From Neolewinella aurantiaca (GTDB taxonomy: Bacteria > Bacteroidota > Bacteroidia > Chitinophagales > Saprospiraceae): 64,000 bases of DNA. The notes beneath the pieces are model-generated. The model did no database searches. It saw only the letters and a list, made by a program, of their open reading frames with translations, and had not been told where the DNA came from. Of the stretch, positions 44,435 through 52,419 are shown piece by piece. The DNA is taken from positions 62,001 through 126,000 of the forward strand of contig NZ_VOXD01000011.1 in assembly GCF_008014675.1 (NCBI RefSeq), given 5' to 3'. Both the position numbers and the translations under genes were made by a program. The stretch's first letter is position 1. Every line of letters begins with the position of its first letter.

Positions 44435-45313
44435 ATGGAAGAAGAAATCCCGAAGATACTTTTTAATACAAGCCAGTCGCTGCAGATTGAGGTGATGACT
44501 TTCGAGCAGTTGTTCAGGAAAATATCTCAATCGAAAGACCACAATCCGTTCGCGCCGCATAAAATAGAGTTTTACCTGGTTCTTGTAGTAACCGAAGGCA
44601 GCTACACCCATTTTGTCGATTTCAATGACTACGCGTTAGCGCCGGGAAGTGCTATTTTCATAGCGAAGAACCAGGTCCATCATTTTACTGAAAAGCTAAC
44701 TGAAGCCGAAGGCTACGGGATTATTTTCAGCAGCACTTTCATGGAAGAGTATTACCTCTTGTCCGGTAACCGGAAGTTTAACCGGCTTTTCAATTATCAT
44801 ATTGAATCTCCCGTAATTCGAACGAATGAGCCCGAGGAAAATGTCTTTTCTGAAATTGCGGATCATTTGTACCGCGAATTCAAGTTTCCGAACAGCTTTG
44901 CAAAAGCTGAAATGCTGCGCACATTGCTTCACGTTCTATTGCTAAAGGCTGAAAGAACAAAAGAAATGTACTCCGGACGCGGTGCTAAAAAGCAATGGTT
45001 GGAAATCTTCAATTCGTTCAAGGACTTACTGGAAACGGACTATGAGTTCACCCGGAACTCGAGAGCGTATGCCTCTAAACTGCTGATTTCCTACAAATTC
45101 CTCAACGATGTAGTTAAGCAATTGACCGGCAAGACTGTAAAAGCATTTATCGACGACTTTGTCACCATGGAGATCAAGCGTTATCTGGTTTCTACTTCTT
45201 TGTCGGTGAAAGAAATCAGCTACAGAACCGGGTTTGAAGATTCGGCCAACATGGTTAAGTTCTTCAAAAGGAACGCGCAGACCACACCACTCAAGTTTCG
45301 AAGAGCAGTCTGA
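44435..45313 (+). CDS. AraC-family transcriptional regulator
   Basis: A 292-residue regulator. The N-terminal about 165 residues are a cupin-like sensor (FYLVLVVTEGSYTHFVDFNDYALAPGSAIFIAKNQVHHF). The C-terminal about 100 residues hold two helix-turn-helix motifs (SRAYASKLLISYKFLNDVVKQLTGK and SLSVKEISYRTGFEDSANMVKFFKRNAQTTPLKFRRA). It probably controls nearby genes (the ACR3 exporter or the methyltransferase-NmrA group) in response to a small molecule; the ligand is unknown. Orientation is the same as the neighbours. Confidence 0.87.
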   Translation: MEEEIPKILFNTSQSLQIEVMTFEQLFRKISQSKDHNPFAPHKIEFYLVLVVTEGSYTHFVDFNDYALAPGSAIFIAKNQVHHFTEKLTEAEGYGIIFSSTFMEEYYLLSGNRKFNRLFNYHIESPVIRTNEPEENVFSEIADHLYREFKFPNSFAKAEMLRTLLHVLLLKAERTKEMYSGRGAKKQWLEIFNSFKDLLETDYEFTRNSRAYASKLLISYKFLNDVVKQLTGKTVKAFIDDFVTMEIKRYLVSTSLSVKEISYRTGFEDSANMVKFFKRNAQTTPLKFRRAV

Positions 45314-45643
45314 TTTCAACTCGTCAAAGCCCTGTACGCGTTCTTGCCGGGAGCGCGTAACTACGGATCAGGACGTGACTCTGATCCGTAGACACCAACG
45401 GCCATTTTAGCAAGACGGTTCCACTTTTACCATTTTTGCTGTCGCTTTGATAGCAGTTCAGGCGGAGAAAGCCCATAGTTTTGCTGTACCAAATAACCAA
45501 AGAAATAATGAATCGTGCAGCAGCTGTCATTTTATCCCGGAGCCCGGGTAGCCCGGTAAGGGTAGGAGGATAGTAATCTTTTCCCGAGTTGATCGGGGAA
45601 TTCGGTCTCATTTGCTGTGCTGCCTTATTCAAAGACAATTACC
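45314..45643. other. Intergenic region with a terminator-like hairpin
   Basis: An 11-bp perfect stem CTACGGATCAG / CTGATCCGTAG lies at 45361-45391, about 50 bp after the AraC stop, without a T tract. The rest of the 330-bp gap shows no recognisable feature; a minus-strand frame here was rejected. Confidence 0.5.
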
Positions 45644-46273
45644 ATGACCGTAAATAAATCAGTTCAGATCGATAGCGTCCTCACGGAACTTCACCATGAT
45701 GCTCGATTCGACCATATCAAAATGCTAAAGGGTGCAAGCCGGAGTGTGTTCAGGCCTATGAAGCCGCAAGACTTCAAAGATGCATATCTCTCTATCTCTA
45801 AAAAGCAGGGGGAAGCTCTGACTGAGCTCATCAGGGCTAAAAACTTGCGTACTGTAGTAGAATTCGGAACCTCTTTCGGGATATCCACCTTGTACCTCGC
45901 CAAGGGCGTTTCCAGCACGGGCGGACGAATTGTTACCACAGAGCTCATAGCTTCGAAGGCCAGCAAAGCCAAAGAGAATTTCCGGAATGCGGGAGTCGAA
46001 GATTTAATTGAAGTAAGAGTTGGTAACGCCCTTGAAACCTTAAGAGACTTCAATGAGCCAATTGATCTCTTATTCCTCGATGGCTGGAAAGAATTGTACC
46101 TGCCCCTGTTCAGAATACTTGAAGGTAATTTCAGGTCGGGAACTGTCGTGTACGTAGACAACGCTGATATGGCGGATACAAAAGCCTTTCTGAGGACAAT
46201 TGCTGAAAGCAAAAAATATCACCTCCAACCCGAATTCAACGGGAAGGTAGTAATCATCACTATTCTTGCCTGA
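45644..46273 (+). CDS. Class I SAM-dependent O-methyltransferase-like protein
   Basis: A 209-residue methyltransferase of the O-methyltransferase (Methyltransf_24) type: motif I VVEFGTSFGISTLYLA, motif II-like TTELIASKASKAKENF, motif IV IDLLFLDGWKELYLPLFRIL, and GTVVYVDNADM. It probably methylates a small molecule; a link with arsenic cannot be shown, as the three conserved cysteines of ArsM are absent. ATG at 45644 was chosen over an in-frame GTG 27 bp upstream. Start of a short run of genes with the zinc-ribbon and NmrA-like proteins. Confidence 0.8.
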   Translation: MTVNKSVQIDSVLTELHHDARFDHIKMLKGASRSVFRPMKPQDFKDAYLSISKKQGEALTELIRAKNLRTVVEFGTSFGISTLYLAKGVSSTGGRIVTTELIASKASKAKENFRNAGVEDLIEVRVGNALETLRDFNEPIDLLFLDGWKELYLPLFRILEGNFRSGTVVYVDNADMADTKAFLRTIAESKKYHLQPEFNGKVVIITILA

Positions 46274-46316
46274 ACAACGGAGCAGACCCGCAACGCAGGC
46301 CTAAATCAATTATAAT

Positions 46317-46520
46317 ATGAGTCAAATAGCAACCTGCCCTACTTGTGGCAGTAAATCAAAGATCAAAGAAAAGGATGGAACCCTAACTTACGAAGCGCTT
46401 CAGGATGACGAAGTCATCCTGAAGGTGGGACAACTCAAAAAAGCGATGCAGAAGTTCAAAGAGAAGGCTGAGGCCCTGGAGCAAGAATTGGCTTCCATTA
46501 AATCGAAAAACAACCAATAA
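46317..46520 (+). CDS. Small zinc-ribbon plus coiled-coil protein
   Basis: A 67-residue protein. An N-terminal CPTCGSKSK is half of a zinc knuckle with only two cysteines visible, so a full zinc site would need dimerisation or other ligands. Residues 30-63 form an amphipathic coiled coil (LKVGQLKKAMQKFKEKAEALEQELASIKSKNN). It lies 43 bp after the methyltransferase and ends 1 bp before the NmrA-like ATG, so it is probably translated with it. Function unknown. Confidence 0.7.
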   Translation: MSQIATCPTCGSKSKIKEKDGTLTYEALQDDEVILKVGQLKKAMQKFKEKAEALEQELASIKSKNNQ

Positions 46521-46521
46521 A

Positions 46522-47373
46522 ATGAAAATCGCAGTAACATCAGCCAGCGGACAGCTCGGCGGAGCCATCGTTAAAGAACTAATCGACGAAATCGGAAAAG
46601 ACCAGGTGATTGCCATTGCGCGGACCCCCGCGAAAGCCAGTCATTTTGGCGTGGAAACCCGTGAGGGAGACTACAACAGCCGGGAGCACTTCAACCAGGC
46701 GTTAAAGGGAGTTGATGCCGTTCTTCTGGTTTCCGGAATGGACGATCCGCAGAAGAGGATTCAGCAACACCGGAATGTGATTGAGGCCGCGAAGCAAAAC
46801 GGGGTAAGTAAAATCGTTTACACCAGTATTGTAGGCGACGAAAACAAAACATCGTTTAGCGAGGTCGTCAGGAGCAACCGACAAACGGAGAAAGATATTC
46901 AGGCTTCCGGCCTGCAGTGGTCCATCGGACGCAATGGAATATATATAGAGCCGGACCTGGAGTATGTTGATCAGTATGTGGCAGAAGGTGAAATCCGTAA
47001 CTGTGCGGGTGACGGGAAGTGTGCTTACACGAGTAGACCGGAGTTAGGGCATGCGTACACCAAGATGCTTCTCGAAGAGAAGCATAACGGACAAATCTAC
47101 AATCTGGCAGGCAAATCGATTACTCAGGCTGAATTGGCTGAACTTCTCAATGCTGCTTACGGATCAGACCTCTCATATCACCCCGTTTCCGTGTCAGATT
47201 ACGCAAAAGAACGTAAGGCAGCCCTCGGCGAATTTATTGGAAGCGTAATAGCGGGCATCTACGAGGGGATTCAACTGGGGGTGAACGACGTAGCCTCCGA
47301 TTATTCTACAGCTGCCGGCAGGCCTCATCTGTCACCTGAAGAGATGATCGCTAATTTCCAGAAGGGACATTAA
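46522..47373 (+). CDS. NmrA/QorB-like NAD(P)-dependent reductase
   Basis: A 283-residue atypical SDR. N-terminal Rossmann motif SASGQLGGAIV (residues 7-17), then NmrA-like core (GVDAVLLVSGMDD, GVSKIVYTSIVGDE, LQWSIGRNGIYIE) and GKSITQAELAELLNAAYG. This matches the quinone oxidoreductase QorB/YtfG type, which reduces quinones with NADPH and protects against redox stress; the Rossmann start is clear but the substrate is inferred. It overlaps none of the neighbours and is one base after the zinc-ribbon gene. Confidence 0.85.
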   Translation: MKIAVTSASGQLGGAIVKELIDEIGKDQVIAIARTPAKASHFGVETREGDYNSREHFNQALKGVDAVLLVSGMDDPQKRIQQHRNVIEAAKQNGVSKIVYTSIVGDENKTSFSEVVRSNRQTEKDIQASGLQWSIGRNGIYIEPDLEYVDQYVAEGEIRNCAGDGKCAYTSRPELGHAYTKMLLEEKHNGQIYNLAGKSITQAELAELLNAAYGSDLSYHPVSVSDYAKERKAALGEFIGSVIAGIYEGIQLGVNDVASDYSTAAGRPHLSPEEMIANFQKGH

Positions 47374-47591
47374 CGGGCGTAGGCCGTAGCAAGGGGAATC
47401 TCAATCTCGTGAGTTCTATTTCGAATTGTTGCCCCAGGATGCGTCCGGTGAATTGTATGTTCTATTGAGGAGTTGTCGAAAGGTTTCTGACGGGCCTTCA
47501 ATTCAGGCCTTGAGAAGCTATCTTTGAAAGGTTAATCAGGAGCCTTTGGCTGCCTGATTTCCGTCTCTGACCTTCATAACCCATACAATAC

Positions 47592-48179
47592 ATGCCGTTT
47601 TTTAGCTACCTGGACGAGTATTCAGACATTACTGATATCACATTCCGCGACCGAAAAAGGTTTGCATCTCTGGATAAGTTCTCCCACCAGATTTTACGTG
47701 GCAAGTCGTCGTTGAGCGTATCCCAACGTGAAATAATTGCTGCTTACGTCTCCGGCCTCAACGAGTGCAACTTCTGCCAGGGCATCCACACTGAAGTCGC
47801 CAAGAATTTCGGTATCGATGAAAGACTTATTGTAGACCTGATCACCAATATTGACCAGGCAGATGTATCTCCTGAATTTCTGCAACTTCTCAAGTACATA
47901 AAGAAGCTGACACTGAGCCCCAGTAAAATTGTAGAAGAGGATGCTCAGGCCGTCTTTGCTGCTGGCTGGAGCGAGAAGGGGCTTCAAGATGCTATTTGCG
48001 TAGGGGCCTTATTCAACTTTTACAACAGGCTGCTCGACGGACACGGCATCAAAGGCGACAAAAACATGTACGAACTTGGGGCTGTCCACCTGACGAAGAG
48101 AGGCTACTCGGTACCCTGGTTTATCCGGTACATCCGAAAATTCATCCGTGAGAGCAGGGTAAAAAAACTGAAAGGGTAG
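47592..48179 (+). CDS. AhpD/carboxymuconolactone decarboxylase-like protein
   Basis: A 195-residue protein of the AhpD-like superfamily. The active site CxxC-x3-H motif is present: Cys59, Cys62 and His66 in NECNFCQGIH. The rest is all helical, and GARLFNFYNRLLDGHGI-like text (GALFNFYNRLLDGHG) matches peroxidase-related family members. It is probably a redox enzyme acting on peroxides or as disulfide reductase, perhaps partnering the NmrA-like reductase upstream. No partner AhpC gene is seen. Confidence 0.82.
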   Translation: MPFFSYLDEYSDITDITFRDRKRFASLDKFSHQILRGKSSLSVSQREIIAAYVSGLNECNFCQGIHTEVAKNFGIDERLIVDLITNIDQADVSPEFLQLLKYIKKLTLSPSKIVEEDAQAVFAAGWSEKGLQDAICVGALFNFYNRLLDGHGIKGDKNMYELGAVHLTKRGYSVPWFIRYIRKFIRESRVKKLKG

Positions 48180-48230
48180 TGGAGCAGGCGTAATAACCAC
48201 TGCTTGAGGTGCTTTCCACCCAACCCCAAC

Positions 48231-48268
48231 AAAAACGGCCCGCTTTCCGAGAAGGAGAGCGGGCCGTT
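48231..48268 (-). terminator. Terminator of typA
   Basis: An 11-bp stem AACGGCCCGCT / AGCGGGCCGTT; on the minus strand it is followed by five or more T residues. It lies 44 bp after the typA stop. Confidence 0.85.
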
Positions 48269-48311
48269 CTATAAGCAACTTAATGTGAAACCATAAGCCT
48301 CACATACATGG

Positions 48312-50117
48312 CTACATGTTGATTTTGTGTCCACGCTTACGCTCGGCTTCGCGAAGGAGAATCTTCCGCAAGCGGATAGATTCAGGAGTAGCTTCTACGT
48401 ATTCATCGCCCTGGATGTATTCCAGCGCTTCTTCCAGCGTGAACTTCCGTGGGGGAACGATGCGGGCTTTATCGTCCGCTCCGGAGGAACGCATGTTGGT
48501 CAGCTTCTTAGTCTTGGTAACGTTGATTACCAGGTCGTTGGCACGGTTGTTTTCTCCGATTACCTGACCTTCGTAAATCTCTTCACCAGCATCTACGAAG
48601 AAACGGCCGCGATCCTGAAGGTTGTTAATAGAGAAAGGAATGGCTTTACCGAGTTCCATAGAAATCAAAGATCCGTTCATACGCCCCGGGATTTCTCCTT
48701 TGTGCGGCTGGAATTCTTTGAAGCGGTGCGTCATGATAGCCTCACCCTGAGTAGCGGTCAGCATATTGGAACGCATACCGATGATACCACGAGATGGGAT
48801 TTCGAATTCAAGAACAACACGGTCGCCTTTTGGAGTCATGCTCAGCATCATTCCCTTACGCTGGGTTACCATGTTGATGGCTGTACCAGACATACTCTCA
48901 GGAAGGTCGATGGTCATTTCTTCGACGGGCTCATGCTTAACGCCGTCGATTTCTTTCATGATTACCTGTGGCTGGCCAATCTGGAGTTCGTATCCTTCGC
49001 GACGCATCGTTTCGATGAGTACGGAAAGGTGCATTACACCACGACCGTAAACCCGGAAGGTATCGGCGCTGTCCGTGTTCTCTACGCGCAGCGCGAGGTT
49101 GCGCTCAAGTTCGGCCTGCAGGCGATCGTGAATATGACGGCTCGTTACGAATTTACCCTCTTTACCGAAGAAAGGAGAGTCATTGATGGTGAAAGTCATG
49201 CTCAGCGTCGGCTCATCGATGGCGATGGTAGGCAGTGCTTCGGGGTTCTCGGCATCAGCGATGGTATCACCGATTTCAAAACCTTCGGCACCGAACACAG
49301 CACAGATATCTCCGGTCTGTACTTCTTCCACTTCTACGCGGCCGAAACCTTCGTATACGTAAAGGTTACGTGCTTTAGCGCGGGTCTCAACACCTTCACG
49401 GTTAATGAGCGTCAGCGACTGGTTTTGTTTCAGGGTGCCACGGTTGAGACGACCAATGGCCATCCGTCCGATGTACTTGCTGAACTCAATGCTGGTAACC
49501 AGCATCTGAGTGTTACCTTCTTCTGCCTGGTGCTCGGGAACGTGCTCGAGGATAGCATCGAGAAGGGGAACGATCGAATCGGTCTCTTTGCGCCAGTCGG
49601 TGCTCATCCAGCCGTTCTTTGCAGAACCGTAGATGGTAGGGAAGTCGAGCTGCTCTTCGGTAGCGTCGAGGCTGAACATCAGGTCGAATACCATTTCGTG
49701 CACTTCGTCCGGCGTACAGTTCGGCTTGTCAACCTTGTTAACTACCACGAGTGGGTTAAGGCCGAGTTTCAGCGCCTTGTCCATTACGAACCGGGTCTGA
49801 GGCATAGGACCTTCGAATGCATCAACGAGCAAGAGTACACCGTCGGCCATGTTGAGAACGCGCTCAACCTCACCACCGAAATCGGCGTGACCAGGGGTAT
49901 CAATAATGTTGATCTTCGTTCCCTTATAGTTAATGGAGACGTTCTTGGCCAGGATAGTGATGCCACGCTCACGTTCCTGATCATTGTTATCCATGATTAG
50001 CTCACCGGGCCGCTCGTGGTCGCCGAATAACTGACCTGCGAGGAGCATTTTATCAACCAGGGTAGTTTTACCGTGGTCTACGTGAGCAATGATGGCAATG
50101 TTTCTTATGGACTTCAT
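48312..50117 (-). CDS. typA: Ribosome-associated GTPase TypA/BipA
   Basis: A 601-residue translational GTPase. G1 AHVDHGKTTLVDKM, G2 ERERGITI, G3 DTPGHADFGGEV, G4 VVNKVDKPN; then the EF-G-like domain II, the domain III and V region with VEEMTIDLPESMSGT, and the BipA-specific C-terminal domain (MNGSLISMELGKAIPFSINNLQDRGRFFVDAGEEIYEGQVIGENNR). It binds the 70S ribosome and helps assembly and stress adaptation, notably at low temperature. Clear promoter and terminator on both sides suggest a single-gene unit. Confidence 0.95.
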   Translation of the reverse strand: MKSIRNIAIIAHVDHGKTTLVDKMLLAGQLFGDHERPGELIMDNNDQERERGITILAKNVSINYKGTKINIIDTPGHADFGGEVERVLNMADGVLLLVDAFEGPMPQTRFVMDKALKLGLNPLVVVNKVDKPNCTPDEVHEMVFDLMFSLDATEEQLDFPTIYGSAKNGWMSTDWRKETDSIVPLLDAILEHVPEHQAEEGNTQMLVTSIEFSKYIGRMAIGRLNRGTLKQNQSLTLINREGVETRAKARNLYVYEGFGRVEVEEVQTGDICAVFGAEGFEIGDTIADAENPEALPTIAIDEPTLSMTFTINDSPFFGKEGKFVTSRHIHDRLQAELERNLALRVENTDSADTFRVYGRGVMHLSVLIETMRREGYELQIGQPQVIMKEIDGVKHEPVEEMTIDLPESMSGTAINMVTQRKGMMLSMTPKGDRVVLEFEIPSRGIIGMRSNMLTATQGEAIMTHRFKEFQPHKGEIPGRMNGSLISMELGKAIPFSINNLQDRGRFFVDAGEEIYEGQVIGENNRANDLVINVTKTKKLTNMRSSGADDKARIVPPRKFTLEEALEYIQGDEYVEATPESIRLRKILLREAERKRGHKINM

Positions 50118-50174
50118 ATAGACTTTTTAACTCAGCCACTACTTCCAGGCTGGAAAATCTGCGCTAAGAGGCCG

Positions 50175-50182
50175 CAAAGATA
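50175..50182 (-). promoter_or_regulatory. -7 element of typA
   Basis: TATCTTTG on the minus strand, 58 bp upstream of the typA ATG, with TTTTAC about 20 bases further upstream in the -33 region. Confidence 0.6.
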
Positions 50183-50243
50183 CGGGTTTATGATTTAGAA
50201 AGCAGTAAAATAAATTATCTTTTACAACTTGGCCCAATAACGT

Positions 50244-50275
50244 AAAAACCCGCCCCAGCCTGAGCTGGAGCGGGT
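50244..50275 (-). terminator. Terminator of the M57 metalloprotease gene
   Basis: A 12-bp stem ACCCGCCCCAGC / GCTGGAGCGGGT (one G:T pair) with a 4-base loop. On the minus strand it ends in a five-T run. Confidence 0.85.
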
Positions 50276-50317
50276 AAATTTTTACGTAAAAATAATTTGG
50301 TGCTGAATCGCAACCTG

Positions 50318-51196
50318 CTAGTAGATGTATTCCAGTGCTACCCGGTCGTAGTAACCGAACTCGCCATCTTCGTTAGAACTGAAGCACGCGAGCATGATTG
50401 AGTTAGCGTCGTAGCCGGTTGGCGTACCCGGAATGTGAACCGCACCATCGGAGCCAGCGCTTTCGCCCGACTGACCGCAAGACTGACGGCTGAACCAATC
50501 CGTATGGCGTAAACCCATACAGTGTCCGATCTCGTGTGTCATCACGTGCTCGTTGGTGTTGGTGTTGTAGTTCTCCATGCCGTTGTAAATCTGGACCCAC
50601 TTGTAAGGCTGGCCTCCACTCGGGAAACCTGCCACACCACCAGCACCGTTGTTGCTTACGTTACGGTACACTACAATGTCGGCATTGGTGCTCGCCGCAA
50701 AACTGAGACTGAAGGTCTTGTTCGTGTTCAATGCATTGTAGTTGTTTACTGCCCACTGAAGCGCTGTCCGCATTTTGCTGGTAAGGTTGTAGCCGCTTCC
50801 GGTGTAGCCAACAACTGTAATGTAGTTGTCCGAAACAAGGTTGTTCGTGCGGTATTGCTTCTCTCCGTTGGCGTCCATGCTCTGAAGCTCGCGGAGTTGC
50901 TCTTCAGTTACGTCAACGTCTCCGTCGAGGCGCCACATGGTTTCTGTAGTTCCGTCCGGACGAGTCTCCGTGACTTTCTCCATAGAAGTGAAGTCGAGTG
51001 AATGGCCTTCAACGTGCTCCGCGATGGCATCGCCGAATTCGTAGGCAGGCATATTTGTATTGCCGTCTTCGTTGACGTCAACGATGAAAGCAAGGTCGGT
51101 GGTAGGAGCGAGCTGTTCGGTGATCGCATTGTCTGTGGTACAGCTCGAGAGGGCGAAGAGGCCGCAGGCGGCCATCGCAAATGATGTGAATTTCAT
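50318..51196 (-). CDS. M57-like (HEIGH) zinc metalloprotease lipoprotein
   Basis: A 292-residue lipoprotein (LFALSSCTT, lipid Cys19). The catalytic site HEIGHCMGLRH (His221, Glu222, His225, His231) with NYNTNTNEHVMT before it and the conserved downstream GYDANSIMLACF match the dual-action HEIGH metallopeptidase (M57) family. It could process secreted or surface proteins. ATG at 51196 is preferred because it begins the signal peptide; an in-frame start 69 bp upstream would not. Confidence 0.87.
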   Translation of the reverse strand: MKFTSFAMAACGLFALSSCTTDNAITEQLAPTTDLAFIVDVNEDGNTNMPAYEFGDAIAEHVEGHSLDFTSMEKVTETRPDGTTETMWRLDGDVDVTEEQLRELQSMDANGEKQYRTNNLVSDNYITVVGYTGSGYNLTSKMRTALQWAVNNYNALNTNKTFSLSFAASTNADIVVYRNVSNNGAGGVAGFPSGGQPYKWVQIYNGMENYNTNTNEHVMTHEIGHCMGLRHTDWFSRQSCGQSGESAGSDGAVHIPGTPTGYDANSIMLACFSSNEDGEFGYYDRVALEYIY

Positions 51197-51749
51197 GATT
51201 AAATGGTTTGAAAAAACAAGTATGTGAAACCCCGGTTTCCGTAGGTAAGGGCATAGTACTACCATTCATCAGGACGGCGCCTTCCTGACGGTGCAATACA
51301 ATCAACCCTCCGGTCAACGATGCCGGTAATTGATTACTAGATTAGTATTTTTATTTAGGAATTGTTGGTTTGTTCTCTTGGTATGAGCTAGTCAATGAAG
51401 TGGGTAGGAAATAGCCGAGCAACGCTTTGGGTAGTGTAATTAAGCGGCTCGTGATTGGCAAGATATAAAGAAATATATAAATTGCAAGTATTTTGCTAAA
51501 ATCTTTTTATGGCACCCGTTCTTCGGGTATTAGCTTGCTAGTTGTTCGTTTATGTCTGGCTTTCGGGGTACGGCAGAACATCATTCTTTTCAGGGGTGTG
51601 GGCATTTGCTGCGCCATTTGCTAGCCTTGGGAGTCGTAAATCGATGGTTTTCAACAGAGTGCTGTAAACTTGCAGGTAATTGTGAACGTACGTGGAATAA
51701 TCGGGGTTATTACTCCGATTCAATTTCGTTTCACTTCAACCCCAGAGTT
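51197..51749. other. Intergenic region with a near-perfect palindrome
   Basis: 553 bp between the M57 gene and the small membrane protein gene. It contains the 20-bp palindrome TCAGGACGGCGCCTTCCTGA at 51269-51288 (one mismatched pair), 73 bp upstream of the protease start and a candidate operator, then AT-rich DNA. No RNA gene is recognised. Confidence 0.45.
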
Positions 51750-52019
51750 ATGCCTATTCTGTTGCTTCTGCTTGGTGTGTTTTTTCCGCGCATCGTTATT
51801 GTGTTTCTTTTCTTTTTTACCGGGTGGTTCCGTGACGCTTTCGATGGCTACCTCCTCCCGATTCTCGGGTTCCTGTTTTTACCGATCACTTTACTTTGGT
51901 ACGGTATCGTTCAATACTTTTACGGAGGAGACTGGACGATGATTCCCACCATTGGAATGGTCGTTGCGGTCTTGCTCGACCTTGGCCTCATCGGAGGTGG
52001 CGCGCGCAGCCGGAGATAA
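51750..52019 (+). CDS. Small integral membrane protein
   Basis: An 89-residue protein, nearly all hydrophobic: three membrane segments (ILLLLLGVFFPRIVIVFLFFFTGWF; YLLPILGFLFLPITLLWYGIV; IGMVVAVLLDLGLIGG) and a short Arg-rich tail. The ATG at 51750 is preferred to an upstream in-frame start, which would add a hydrophilic stretch without family support. Function unknown; small proteins of this layout are common in Bacteroidota. The MITE copy starts 13 bp after its stop codon. Confidence 0.65.
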   Translation: MPILLLLLGVFFPRIVIVFLFFFTGWFRDAFDGYLLPILGFLFLPITLLWYGIVQYFYGGDWTMIPTIGMVVAVLLDLGLIGGGARSRR

Positions 52020-52032
52020 ACAACAATAGTAG

Positions 52033-52157
52033 TATGCAACTGGACATTTTTGGTTTTCCACCTCACCCTCCGCCCTCTCCAGCAAGCTTCGCCTAAGGCT
52101 CAGCGGAGAGGGAACCAAACCTCGAAGAAGCCGCGAAGCGAAATGTCCAGTAGTATG
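52033..52157 (+). mobile_element. Miniature inverted-repeat element (MITE), copy 2
   Basis: 125 bp, same length and orientation as the copy at 8093-8217, with 9 differences (about 93% identity). Ends TATGCAACTGGACATTT and, reversed, CATACTACTGGACATTT. A perfect 9-bp duplication CAATAGTAG flanks it at 52024-52032 and 52158-52166. The interior keeps a CCCTCTCC/GGAGAGGG stem that is degraded in copy 1. Confidence 0.9.
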
Positions 52158-52186
52158 CAATAGTAGGCCAGGTTGATAGATCATAC

Positions 52187-52269
52187 GGCGCGTACGCAGG
52201 TGCAAGGAAGGGAATAATCAGACCGTTCCCCAGGCCTGAAATTCCGCGCTTTGCACCTGCGTGCTCGCC
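52187..52269. repeat. Inverted pair of the 22-bp dispersed repeat
   Basis: GGCGCGTACGCAGGTGCAA at 52187-52205 and TTTGCACCTGCGTGCTCGCC at 52250-52269, facing each other, 30 bp downstream of the MITE. Confidence 0.8.
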
Positions 52270-52419
52270 TCGTCATTAGCCGAAAGGTGCCCATCGCTGT
52301 CGTCCCGTCTTAACAAATCTTAATTCTTCTTAACCCGACCGTAAGCAACCGGAAGGGAGAAAAAGCCGTGTTTAGCAGTAAGAAAGGTGATCATGCATCA
52401 CCTGATTAATTATCTAGTT

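Noticed and set aside
45324-45638. A 104-codon minus-strand frame in the gap before the methyltransferase
   Set aside because: Covers a terminator-like hairpin, low-complexity translation and no domain; judged non-coding.
45644-46273. Methyltransferase as ArsM, forming an arsenic operon with ACR3
   Set aside because: The conserved cysteines of ArsM are absent, the fold motifs are of the O-methyltransferase type, and the gene is separated from ACR3 by the AraC gene.
48327-50000. A 557-codon open frame on the plus strand opposite typA
   Set aside because: It mirrors the conserved typA gene; no start context, promoter or recognisable domain. It is an antisense shadow of GC-biased third positions.
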